The notes under the pieces are model-generated. The model was not told where the DNA came from and made no database searches. It saw only the letters and a program-made list of their open reading frames with translations. The position numbers were made by a program, and so were the translations under genes. 25,517 nucleotides of DNA from DASRSS01 sp035656335 (lineage in GTDB: Bacteria; Actinomycetota; Actinomycetes; Mycobacteriales; Jatrophihabitantaceae), in NCBI GenBank assembly GCA_035656335.1, contig DASRSS010000185.1, positions 1 through 25,517 on the forward strand, given 5' to 3'. How positions within the stretch are numbered: the stretch's first letter is position 1; each line of letters opens with the position of its first letter. Positions 17,945 to 24,935 of this stretch are shown in pieces.

Positions 17945-18900
17945 TGCACTTCCTGTCCCCGGGTTGGCTGCTGCTGCTGATCGTCGTCGCGGTCCTGGTC
18001 GCCGCCTATGTGCTGCTGCAGCTGCGCCGAAAGGTGTTCGTGGCCCGGTTCAGCAACCTGGAACTGCTCGGCAGCGTCGCGCCGCGGCGTCCTGGTTGGC
18101 GCCGGCACCTGACGTTCGCGCTGCTCATCGCCGGCCTGACCGTGCTGACCATCGGTGTCGCGCAGCCGACGGCGGCGGTCCGCGTGCCGCGCGACCGGGC
18201 GACGGTCGTGCTCGCTATCGACGTCTCGCTGTCGATGGAGGCGACGGACGTGCTCCCGTCCCGCATCCAGGCCGCGCAGATGGCGGGCAAGAAGTTCGCC
18301 GACCTGCTGCCCGCGCGGATCAATCTCGGGCTGGTGTCCTTCGGCGGGAACGCGAGCGTGCTGGTCTCGCCGACGCTGGACCGCGACCCGGTGAAGAAGG
18401 CGATCGACGGACTGAAGCTGCAGGAGTCGACCGCGATCGGCGAGGCGATCTTCACGTCGCTGCAGGCGATCAGCGTCTTCAGCCAGGCAACCACGGCCAA
18501 GGGCGAGAGGCCGCCGCCGGCGCGGATCGTGCTGCTGAGCGACGGCACGAACACCGTCGGCCGTCCTGTCTCCGAAGCGGTGGCTGCGGCCAAGAAGGCC
18601 CATGTGCAGATCTCGACGATCGCGTTCGGAACCCCGAACGGCACGGTCACCTACAAGGGCGACACGCTCGCCGTCCCCGCCGACCGCTCGACGCTGCACG
18701 CGATCGCGGACGAGACCGGCGGGTCGTTCCACACCGCGGCCTCGGTGCAGGAGCTGGAGCAGGTGTACCAGAACATCGGCTCGCAGATCGGCTACACGAC
18801 CCAGCAGCGGGACGTCAGCTGGCGGTTCCTGGCGATCGGCCTGTTCGTGCTGTTCGCGGCGGCCGGCACCTCCATGCTCTGGGCCGGCCGCCTCGTCTAG
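17944..18900 (+). CDS. Membrane-anchored von Willebrand factor A protein of the MoxR system
   Basis: 318 aa, like Rv1481 (335 aa). Two N-terminal membrane helices (about 7-25 and 57-75) and one at the C-terminus (about 295-313) flank a VWA domain. The metal-ion site is complete: DVSLS, the Thr in ESTAIGEA, and the Asp in LLSDGTNTVG. Such BatA-like proteins present the VWA domain at the membrane and are thought to be the adaptor for MoxR. The start is ATG at 17944, one base into the DUF58 stop (TGATG), with GGAGGG ten nt upstream. Third gene of the moxR operon; convergent with the oxidoreductase that follows. Confidence 0.93.
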   Translation: MHFLSPGWLLLLIVVAVLVAAYVLLQLRRKVFVARFSNLELLGSVAPRRPGWRRHLTFALLIAGLTVLTIGVAQPTAAVRVPRDRATVVLAIDVSLSMEATDVLPSRIQAAQMAGKKFADLLPARINLGLVSFGGNASVLVSPTLDRDPVKKAIDGLKLQESTAIGEAIFTSLQAISVFSQATTAKGERPPPARIVLLSDGTNTVGRPVSEAVAAAKKAHVQISTIAFGTPNGTVTYKGDTLAVPADRSTLHAIADETGGSFHTAASVQELEQVYQNIGSQIGYTTQQRDVSWRFLAIGLFVLFAAAGTSMLWAGRLV

Positions 18901-18910
18901 CGCTGTGCAA

Positions 18911-18945
18911 CGCCCGCGCGGGGTCACCGGTCCGTGCGCCGGGCG
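18911..18945. terminator. Possible bidirectional terminator after the VWA gene
   Basis: CGCCCG (18911-18916) pairs with CGGGCG (18940-18945), and three more pairs continue inside after a bulged C. The structure lies in the 59-nt gap between two convergent stops. The stem is short and the loop large, so this is tentative. Confidence 0.3.
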
Positions 18946-18959
18946 GCTGAGCCGCGCGG

Positions 18960-19913
18960 TCAGCTCGTCGGGTCGAGAACCAGCTTGCCGATCGAGCTGC
19001 GGTCCAGCAGCGCGCGGTGGGCGTCGGCGGCCTGGTCGAGCGAGTAGCGGCGGCCGATCACCGGCTTCAGCTCGCCGTCGGCGATGAGGGTCATCAGGTC
19101 CTGGACGGCGGCTGCGAGCAGCTGCGGCCGCTGCACGACGTGCACCAGCCAGAAGCCGATCACGCCCGCGCTGCGCGCCATCAGCTTGCCGGGATCGACC
19201 GGCGACGGCGCGGTGCGCGAGGCCATGCCGAAGGTGGCGAGCCGTCCGAGCGGGGCGAGCGCGGCCAAGCTCGCGTCGAACACGCGGCCACCGGTCATCT
19301 CCAGCACCACGTCCACGCCGCGGCCGCCGTTCGCGTCGCGCAGCGCGGCCGTCAGGTCGTCCGTCCTGGAGTCGACGGCGACGTCGGCGCCGAGATCGAG
19401 GGTCAGCTGCCGCTTCTCGACGCTGGACGCGGTCGCGATGATCCGGCCCGCGCCCCACCGCCGAGCGAGCTGGATGGCGAGCGTGCCGACGCCGCCCGCT
19501 CCGGCGTGCACGACCACGGTCTCGCCTTCGGCGAGGTGCGTGCTGGTACGCAGCAGGTGCCACGCGGTCGCGCCCTGCACGAGCGTGGTCAGCGCCTGCT
19601 CGTCATTGACCGCGTCCGGGATCGGGAACAGCCGGTTCGGGTCGGCCGCGACCTTCTGCGCGTACCCGCCGGAGCCCAGCAGTCCGAGCAGCCGGCGCCC
19701 GTCCGGCGCGCGCACGACGACCTCCCCGCCGGGGATCATCGGCAGCGTCTGCTTGGCGAGATAGGAGTCCTCGGTCTGGTGCGTGTCCGCGTAGTTGACG
19801 CCGGCCGCGAGCACGTCGAAGACCTGCTCGCCGTTCGACGGCTGCGGATCGGGCAGTTCGGAGACGACCAGGGTCTCGGGCCCGCCGAACTCGGTGATCT
19901 GGATTCCGCGCAC
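18960..19913 (-). CDS. NADPH:quinone oxidoreductase-like zinc-independent MDR enzyme
   Basis: 317 aa medium-chain dehydrogenase/reductase of the quinone-oxidoreductase (Qor) branch. The GroES-like half carries GVNYADTHQTEDSY; the Rossmann half has the nucleotide loop HAGAGGVGTLAIQLARRWG (about 147-165). No catalytic or structural zinc cysteines are present, as expected of Qor. It probably reduces a quinone or enone using NADPH in the cytoplasm; the substrate is unknown. The start is GTG at 19913, six nt after TACGGT, without a ribosome site: probably leaderless. It diverges from fabG over 71 nt. In mycobacteria this slot, between the VWA gene and fabG1, holds an unrelated gene on the same strand (Rv1482c). 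Confidence 0.9.
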   Translation of the reverse strand: MRGIQITEFGGPETLVVSELPDPQPSNGEQVFDVLAAGVNYADTHQTEDSYLAKQTLPMIPGGEVVVRAPDGRRLLGLLGSGGYAQKVAADPNRLFPIPDAVNDEQALTTLVQGATAWHLLRTSTHLAEGETVVVHAGAGGVGTLAIQLARRWGAGRIIATASSVEKRQLTLDLGADVAVDSRTDDLTAALRDANGGRGVDVVLEMTGGRVFDASLAALAPLGRLATFGMASRTAPSPVDPGKLMARSAGVIGFWLVHVVQRPQLLAAAVQDLMTLIADGELKPVIGRRYSLDQAADAHRALLDRSSIGKLVLDPTS

Positions 19914-19925
19914 GGGGTAACCGTA
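19911..19925 (-). promoter_or_regulatory. Leaderless-type -10 of the quinone oxidoreductase gene
   Basis: On the - strand TACGGT (19925-19920) is followed by six nt and the GTG start at 19913. There is no Shine-Dalgarno. The geometry equals that at the PAP2 gene and moaA. Confidence 0.5.
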
Positions 19926-19970
19926 CTCACCGGTAGTGCGCGGACCGGAAGCGTCGCTGCCGCGATCGGC

Positions 19971-19987
19971 TAGCGTGGGTCCCCGTG
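19971..19987 (+). promoter_or_regulatory. Likely fabG operon promoter -10, near-leaderless
   Basis: TAGCGT (19971-19976) lies eight nt before the GTG start at 19985, with no Shine-Dalgarno. Transcription would begin at or one to two nt before the start codon. No good -35 is seen. It drives fabG-fabI-hemH and probably the phosphotransferase gene. Confidence 0.5.
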
Positions 19988-20689
19988 ACTCGGACGGTGC
20001 TGGTGACGGGCGGCAATCGGGGGATCGGCCTGGCGATCGCGCAGGCGTTCGCGGCGAACGGCGACAACGTCGCGGTCACGCACCGCGGGTCGAACGTGCC
20101 GGCGGGACTGTTCGGCGTCCGCTGCGACGTGACGTCCTCCGACGACGTGGACGCCGCGTTCGGCGCGGTCGAGTCGGAGTTCGGCGCCGTCGAGGTGCTG
20201 GTTTCCAACGCGGGCATCACCGACGACACGCTGCTGATGCGGATGGGCGAGGACAGCTTCCAGCGCGTGCTGGACGCGAACCTGACCGGTGCCTACCGAG
20301 TGGCCAAGCGCGCGACGCCCGGCATGCTCAAGGCCCGGCGCGGCCGGATGATCTTCATCTCCTCGGTGGTCGCGCTCGTCGGCTCGCCCGGCCAGGCCAA
20401 CTACGCCGCGAGCAAGGCGGGCCTGATCGGCCTGGCCCGCTCCATCGCGCGCGAGCTGGGCAGCCGGTCGATCACCGCGAACGTGATCGCGCCCGGCTTC
20501 GTCGAGACGGACATGACCGCCGAGCTCACCGACGCGCGCCGCAAGGAGATCCTCGGCAACGTGCCGCTGAACCGGTACGGGACCGCCGAGGAGATCGCCG
20601 GCGCCGCGCTGTACCTCGCCTCTGACGCCGGCGCGTACGTGTCCGGCGCGGTGCTGCCGGTCGACGGCGGACTGGGAATGGGGATCTAG
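19985..20689 (+). CDS. fabG: 3-oxoacyl-ACP reductase, FabG1/MabA type
   Basis: 234 aa short-chain dehydrogenase that reduces 3-oxoacyl-ACP with NADPH in type II fatty-acid synthesis. The nucleotide loop is TGGNRGIG (about 8-15). The catalytic triad is S127 (ISSVV), Y140 and K144 (YAASK). The HRGSNVPAGLFGV segment and the close VPVDGGLGMG-like end resemble MabA of mycobacteria, where this gene also precedes inhA. GTG start at 19985, apparently near-leaderless. The fabI ATG follows two nt after its stop. Core enzyme of lipid elongation; nothing unusual in length. Confidence 0.95.
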   Translation: MTRTVLVTGGNRGIGLAIAQAFAANGDNVAVTHRGSNVPAGLFGVRCDVTSSDDVDAAFGAVESEFGAVEVLVSNAGITDDTLLMRMGEDSFQRVLDANLTGAYRVAKRATPGMLKARRGRMIFISSVVALVGSPGQANYAASKAGLIGLARSIARELGSRSITANVIAPGFVETDMTAELTDARRKEILGNVPLNRYGTAEEIAGAALYLASDAGAYVSGAVLPVDGGLGMGI

Positions 20690-20691
20690 CC

Positions 20692-21459
20692 ATGGGCCTG
20701 TTGGACGGCAAGCGGCTGCTGATCACCGGCGTGATCACCGACGCCTCGCTCGCGTTCGGTGTCGCGCGGATGGCGCAGGAGCAGGGCGCGCAGGTCGTGC
20801 TCACCGGCTTCGGGCGCATGTCGCTGGTCGAGCGCGTGGCCAAGCGGCTGCCGCAGCCTGCGCCGGTGCTCGAACTCGACGTCACCGACGAGCAGCACCT
20901 GGCCACCCTCGCCGACCGCGTCCGCGAGCACGTGGACGGGATCGACGGCGTGTTCCACTCGATCGGGTTCGCGCCGGCGTCCTGCCTCGGTGGCGGGTTC
21001 CTGGATGCGCCGTGGGAGGACGTCGCGACCGCCGTCCAGGTGTCGGCGTACTCGCTCAAGGCGCTGGCCGCCGCGTCTCTGCCGCTGTTCGGGAACGCCG
21101 GCGGCTCGATCCTCGGCCTGACGTTCGACGCGCGCGTGGCCTGGCCGGCCTACGACTGGATGGGCGTCGCGAAGGCGGGCCTGGAGTCGACCTCGCGCTA
21201 CCTTGCCCGCGAACTCGGCCCGCGCAAGATCCGGGTGAACCTGATCGCCGCGGGGCCGATCCGCACGATGGCCGCCAAGAGCATCCCCGGCTTCAGCACG
21301 TTCGAAGACGCCTGGAACGGGCGCGCGCCGCTGGGCTGGGACAACGACGACAGCGAGCCGGTCGCGCGGACCGCGTGCGCGCTGATGTCGGACTGGTTCC
21401 CGTCCACCACCGGCGAGATGGTCCACGTCGACGGCGGCTTCCACGCGATGGGCGTCTGA
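20692..21459 (+). CDS. fabI: Enoyl-ACP reductase (NADH), InhA lineage with short substrate loop
   Basis: 255 aa. The sequence follows InhA closely (LLDGKRLLITGVITD, HSIGF, AAGPIRT, RAPLGW) and has the catalytic Y154 and K161 (YDWMGVAK). It reduces trans-2-enoyl-ACP with NADH as the last step of each elongation cycle. Between AAGPIRT and RAPLGW there are 18 residues where M. tuberculosis InhA has 28, so the extended substrate-binding loop for very long chains is missing. This suggests an ordinary fatty-acid enzyme, not one for mycolic acids. ATG at 20692, two nt after fabG; coupled operon with fabG and hemH as in mycobacteria. Confidence 0.95.
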   Translation: MGLLDGKRLLITGVITDASLAFGVARMAQEQGAQVVLTGFGRMSLVERVAKRLPQPAPVLELDVTDEQHLATLADRVREHVDGIDGVFHSIGFAPASCLGGGFLDAPWEDVATAVQVSAYSLKALAAASLPLFGNAGGSILGLTFDARVAWPAYDWMGVAKAGLESTSRYLARELGPRKIRVNLIAAGPIRTMAAKSIPGFSTFEDAWNGRAPLGWDNDDSEPVARTACALMSDWFPSTTGEMVHVDGGFHAMGV

Positions 21460-21468
21460 GATCCCCCG

Positions 21469-22518
21469 ATGAGCACCAGCGAGTTCGACGCGTTCCTGCT
21501 GCTGTCGTTCGGCGGGCCTGAGGGGCCGGACGACGTGATGCCCTTTCTGCGCAACGTGACACGCGGCCGCGGCATCCCGGACGAGCGCCTCGCCGCGGTG
21601 GCCGAGCACTACCACCACTTCCACGGCGTCTCGCCAATCAACGCCGGCAACCGCGCGCTGATCGCGGCGCTGCGCGAGGAGTTCGACGCGCACGGGATCG
21701 CGCTGCCGATCTACTGGGGCAACCGCAACTGGAAGCCGTACGTGGCCGACGCGGTACGGCAGATGCGCGACGACGGCGTGGGGCGCGCGCTGGTGCTGGC
21801 CACCAGCGCGACCGGCGGCTACTCCTCGTGCCGGCAGTACCGCGAGGACATGGCGCAGGCACGCACGGTCGCGGGGGAGGGCTCGCCGCAGCTGGTCAAG
21901 CTGCGACACTTCTTCGACCACCCCGGGTTCGTCGCGGCGAACCTGGACGGTGCCCGCACGGCGCTGGAGTCGCTGCCGGCGGACGTGCGCGACGACGCGC
22001 GGCTGGTGTTCACGGCGCACTCGGTGCCGGTGTCGATGAACGCGTCGTCCGGGCCGGACGCGTTCGGCGGCGGGCTGTACGAGGCGCAGCAGCGCGAGAC
22101 CGCGCGCTTGGTCGCCATGCTGCTGCGTGGCCCGGACGCGGAGTTCGACCTGGTCTGGCAGTCGCGGTCCGGGCCGCCGCAGGTGCCGTGGCTCGCGCCA
22201 GACATCAACGATCACCTGCGCGACCTGGCACAACGCGGCACGCGGGCGGTCGTGGTCTGCCCGACCGGCTTCGTCGCCGATCACCTCGAGGTGCTGTGGG
22301 ACCTGGACAACGAGGCGGCGCAGACCGCGGCCGAGCTCGGCCTGCACTTCGCGCGCGCGGCCGCCGCGGGGACGCATCCCGGCTTCGTCGCCGCGATCCG
22401 CGAGCTCGTCCAGGAGCAACTGGACGGCGCCGAGCCCAAGACCCTGGGCACGCTCGGGATCTGCGGCGTCGACTGCCCGGCCGACTGCTGCCCGGGGCCC
22501 CAGCGCCGTCTCACCTGA
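21469..22518 (+). CDS. hemH: Ferrochelatase (coproporphyrin type) with [2Fe-2S] cysteines
   Basis: 349 aa enzyme inserting Fe(II) into a porphyrin. In actinobacteria the substrate is coproporphyrin III (CpfC, coproporphyrin-dependent haem pathway). The catalytic H184 (TAHSVP) and E274 (HLEVLWDLDNEA) are present. C121 (SSCRQYRED) and a C-terminal cluster C332, C336, C340, C341 (ICGVDCPADCC) fit the [2Fe-2S] centre seen in actinobacterial ferrochelatases. ATG at 21469, nine nt after the fabI stop; no clear Shine-Dalgarno, so probably read by coupling. The fabG-inhA-hemH order equals Rv1483-1485. Confidence 0.96.
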   Translation: MSTSEFDAFLLLSFGGPEGPDDVMPFLRNVTRGRGIPDERLAAVAEHYHHFHGVSPINAGNRALIAALREEFDAHGIALPIYWGNRNWKPYVADAVRQMRDDGVGRALVLATSATGGYSSCRQYREDMAQARTVAGEGSPQLVKLRHFFDHPGFVAANLDGARTALESLPADVRDDARLVFTAHSVPVSMNASSGPDAFGGGLYEAQQRETARLVAMLLRGPDAEFDLVWQSRSGPPQVPWLAPDINDHLRDLAQRGTRAVVVCPTGFVADHLEVLWDLDNEAAQTAAELGLHFARAAAAGTHPGFVAAIRELVQEQLDGAEPKTLGTLGICGVDCPADCCPGPQRRLT

Positions 22519-22521
22519 GCC

Positions 22522-23337
22522 GTGCAGACGTTCCCGGACGGACCGGAGGTCGCGCTGCCCGCGGGTGACGTGACCGTGGGCGTGGTGCGCGTCGGCGACA
22601 CCGTCCGGCGCCCGCACCAGCCCACCAGCGAAGCGGTAGCCGCGTACCTGCGCCACCTGCAGTCCGTCGGGTTCGCCGGCGCGCCGCGTTACCTGGGACG
22701 GGACGCCCAGCGCCGGGACGTGCTCAGCTTCATCGAGGGAGACGTCCCTGGTGATCCGCCCGAGCCGTGGGCGGCCGCCGACGACGTGCTGCCGGGGGTC
22801 GGGCGGCTGGTGCGCTCGCTGCACGACGCGAGCGAGGGCTGGCGACCGCAGCTCGACTTCGACGCCCGCGTGCGCGACCGGCCGCGCGCCCCACTGCCAG
22901 AGGGCGAACCGCGGCTGGTGGCGCACCGGGACGTCACGCCGCAGAACGTCGTCTTCCGCGACGGGCGGGCCGCCGCGCTCGTCGACTTCGACCTGGTGAA
23001 CTGGACGACGCGCTCGGTCGATCTCGCGAACACCGCGATGCACTGGGTCCCGCTGAGCGATCCGCGGGACCGTCCGGCCGTGTACGACGGCATCGACGAG
23101 GGCAGCCGGTTGCGGCTGCTGCTCGACGGCTACGGCGGGGACGCGGTTTCCGGCGCCGCGGTGCTGGCCGCGTGCCGGCTGCGCTTCGCCGGGCTGTACG
23201 ACTCGATGCGCTGGAACGCCGAGCACCTCGGTGGCGGCTGGACGCGGATGTGGGACGAGGGGGTCGGCGAGAAGATCCGCCGCCGCGTCGCGTGGTTCAG
23301 CACGGTCGAGCCGCGGCTGCGCGCCGCGCTCGCCTGA
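22522..23337 (+). CDS. APH-family phosphotransferase (small-molecule kinase)
   Basis: 271 aa kinase-like protein of the aminoglycoside-phosphotransferase superfamily. The Brenner motif is H135-x-D137-x4-N142 (AHRDVTPQNVVF, catalytic D137). The metal-binding DFD is D155-D157 (LVDFDLVNW). The N-terminal lobe is short and lacks an obvious glycine-rich loop, as is common in this group. Members phosphorylate antibiotics, sugars, choline or lipids; the substrate cannot be told, and resistance should not be assumed. GTG start three nt after the hemH stop, so it is the last gene of the fabG operon; a bulged hairpin follows its stop. Confidence 0.85.
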   Translation: MQTFPDGPEVALPAGDVTVGVVRVGDTVRRPHQPTSEAVAAYLRHLQSVGFAGAPRYLGRDAQRRDVLSFIEGDVPGDPPEPWAAADDVLPGVGRLVRSLHDASEGWRPQLDFDARVRDRPRAPLPEGEPRLVAHRDVTPQNVVFRDGRAAALVDFDLVNWTTRSVDLANTAMHWVPLSDPRDRPAVYDGIDEGSRLRLLLDGYGGDAVSGAAVLAACRLRFAGLYDSMRWNAEHLGGGWTRMWDEGVGEKIRRRVAWFSTVEPRLRAALA

Positions 23338-23338
23338 C

Positions 23339-23364
23339 CGGCCGACTGCGTCACAGTTCGGCTG
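23339..23364 (+). terminator. Probable terminator of the fabG-fabI-hemH-kinase operon
   Basis: GCCGACTG (23341-23348) pairs with CAG-t-TCGGC (23354-23362) with one bulged T and a CGTCA loop; two outer pairs, one of them G-U, extend it. It starts right after the stop at 23337. No T-run follows. The rest of the gap to 23454 shows no gene. Confidence 0.45.
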
Positions 23365-23454
23365 CGTCCGGCGGCAGCTGCTCAGCTTCGCGCACTGTGC
23401 GCCGAAAGTGCCGGTGGAGCCGTGCGTCCTGGTTCCGTAATCGTTGGAGGATCC

Positions 23455-24918
23455 ATGTCCACGCAGCCCGCGCCGACCCGCCCGGCCCTGTTCGGCCGCC
23501 ACCAGGTTCGCGGGCGCGAGGCCCGTCGCCCGAACGGCGCACTGGACGAAGCGCTCACCGAGTTCGCCGGCCTGTCCGGCCAGCTTGGCATCGAGGTCGC
23601 TGACATCTCCGGCAACATCGACGCGCTGTCCGGAGCCGTCACCGAGCAGGCCCAGCTGTCCGTCCGGCTGAACGCCACCGCGGAGGAGATCGCCGCCGCG
23701 AACCACCAGGTCGAGGCTGCCGTCACGCAGGCGTACACCGCCACGACGCTGGCCAGCGAGGAGGCGACCAACGCGCGCGGGACGGTGAGCGCGTCGCTGT
23801 CGCAGCTGACCGAGTTCGTCGACTGGGTCGGCCAGACCGGTGCCCAGCTGGCCGAGGTCGCCCGCGCCCTGGTCGGCATCACGCAGGCCGCGTCCCAGAT
23901 CGACAAGATCGCGCAGCAGACCCACATCCTGGCCCTGAACGCGCGCATCGAGGCCGCGCGGTCCGGATCGGCCGGGCAGGGGTTCCAGGTGATTGCCGAT
24001 TCGATCCGCGAGCTCGCGGACGAGACCATCCGCGCCGCCAAGGACATCGACGCGACGATCGGCCCGCTGGCCCGCCGGATCGGCGACCTCACCCAGCAGG
24101 GCGATCAGGCGCGGACCCAGGCCGAGGCCGTGCGCGAGAGCACGCACTCGATCTCGGCCATGATCGAGACGGTTACCGGCGCGCTCGGCACCGCGGACGA
24201 GCAGGTGGCCGAGATCAAGGACGCCGCCGCGGCGATCCGTTCGGACGTCGACGGCTTCCTGACTTCGCTGTCACCGCTCGCGACCGGGCTCGAACACTCC
24301 AGCCACGAGCTCAACGCGGCCCGCGAGCGGGCGGCGAACATGCTGCAGCTCAGCGAGAAGCTGGTCGCGACGAGCGCGCGCACCGGCGTCCGCACCGCCG
24401 ACACGCCACTGATCGAAGCCGCGCTGGACACCGCGGCGCGCGTCTCGGCGCTGTTCACGGCCGCTGTCCAGCGCGGCGAGATCAGCATGGCGGACCTGTT
24501 CGACGAGCGGTACCAGCCGATCGAGGGCAGCGACCCGCAGCAGCACCTCACGCGATTCACCGAGTTCTGCGACCGCGTGCTTCCCGAGATCCAAGAGCCG
24601 CTGCTCCGCGTCGACCCGCGCGTGGCGTTCGCGATCTGCACCGACCGCAACGGCTACGTCCCGACGCACATGAACCGGGTGTCCCAGCCGCAGGGCGCCG
24701 ACCCGGTCTGGAACGCCGCGCACTGCCGCAACCGGCGCATCTTCGGCGACCGCACCGGGTTGACCTGCGGACGCAACACCGAGCCGTTCATCGTGCAGAC
24801 CTACCGGCGCGACATGGGCGGCGGGACGTTCGTGATGATGAAGGACACGTCCGCGCCGATCTGGGTCAACGGGCGGCACTGGGGCGGCTTCCGCATCGGT
24901 TACACGGCCACCGCCTGA
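23455..24918 (+). CDS. Soluble methyl-accepting chemotaxis-type receptor with C-terminal sensor domain
   Basis: 487 aa without signal peptide or membrane segment, so cytoplasmic. Residues of about 30-310 are a long helical chemoreceptor signalling domain; the hairpin tip, which contacts CheA and CheW in known receptors, is at about 148-190 (QTHILALNARIEAARSG...GQGFQVIAD). The C-terminal 165 residues form a separate domain with DRNGYVPTHMN, AHCRNRRIFGDRTGL, QTYRRDMGGG and GRHWGGFRIGY. Such ends occur in other soluble receptors and look like a ligand or cofactor sensor. The usual order (sensor first) is thus reversed. The start is ATG at 23455 with GGAGG four nt upstream; an upstream in-frame GTG at 23422 would bury that site. 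No che gene is in the window, so partners are unknown. Confidence 0.9.
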   Translation: MSTQPAPTRPALFGRHQVRGREARRPNGALDEALTEFAGLSGQLGIEVADISGNIDALSGAVTEQAQLSVRLNATAEEIAAANHQVEAAVTQAYTATTLASEEATNARGTVSASLSQLTEFVDWVGQTGAQLAEVARALVGITQAASQIDKIAQQTHILALNARIEAARSGSAGQGFQVIADSIRELADETIRAAKDIDATIGPLARRIGDLTQQGDQARTQAEAVRESTHSISAMIETVTGALGTADEQVAEIKDAAAAIRSDVDGFLTSLSPLATGLEHSSHELNAARERAANMLQLSEKLVATSARTGVRTADTPLIEAALDTAARVSALFTAAVQRGEISMADLFDERYQPIEGSDPQQHLTRFTEFCDRVLPEIQEPLLRVDPRVAFAICTDRNGYVPTHMNRVSQPQGADPVWNAAHCRNRRIFGDRTGLTCGRNTEPFIVQTYRRDMGGGTFVMMKDTSAPIWVNGRHWGGFRIGYTATA

Positions 24919-24935
24919 ATCGCGGCCCCACACGG

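Noticed and set aside
17566..19563. A 665-codon open frame on the - strand
   Set aside because: Antisense to the DUF58 and VWA genes and out of frame with the oxidoreductase; no domain recognisable.
23381..23408. Sigma-28-like flagellar promoter before the chemoreceptor gene
   Set aside because: GCCGAAAG at 23402-23409 resembles the GCCGATAA element, but no TAAA-like -35 stands 15-16 nt upstream.
20686..24147. A 1153-codon open frame on the - strand
   Set aside because: It lies antisense across fabI, hemH, the kinase and the receptor, all of which have full catalytic motifs. Its Arg/Ala/His/Gln-rich translation is typical of shadow frames in high-GC DNA.
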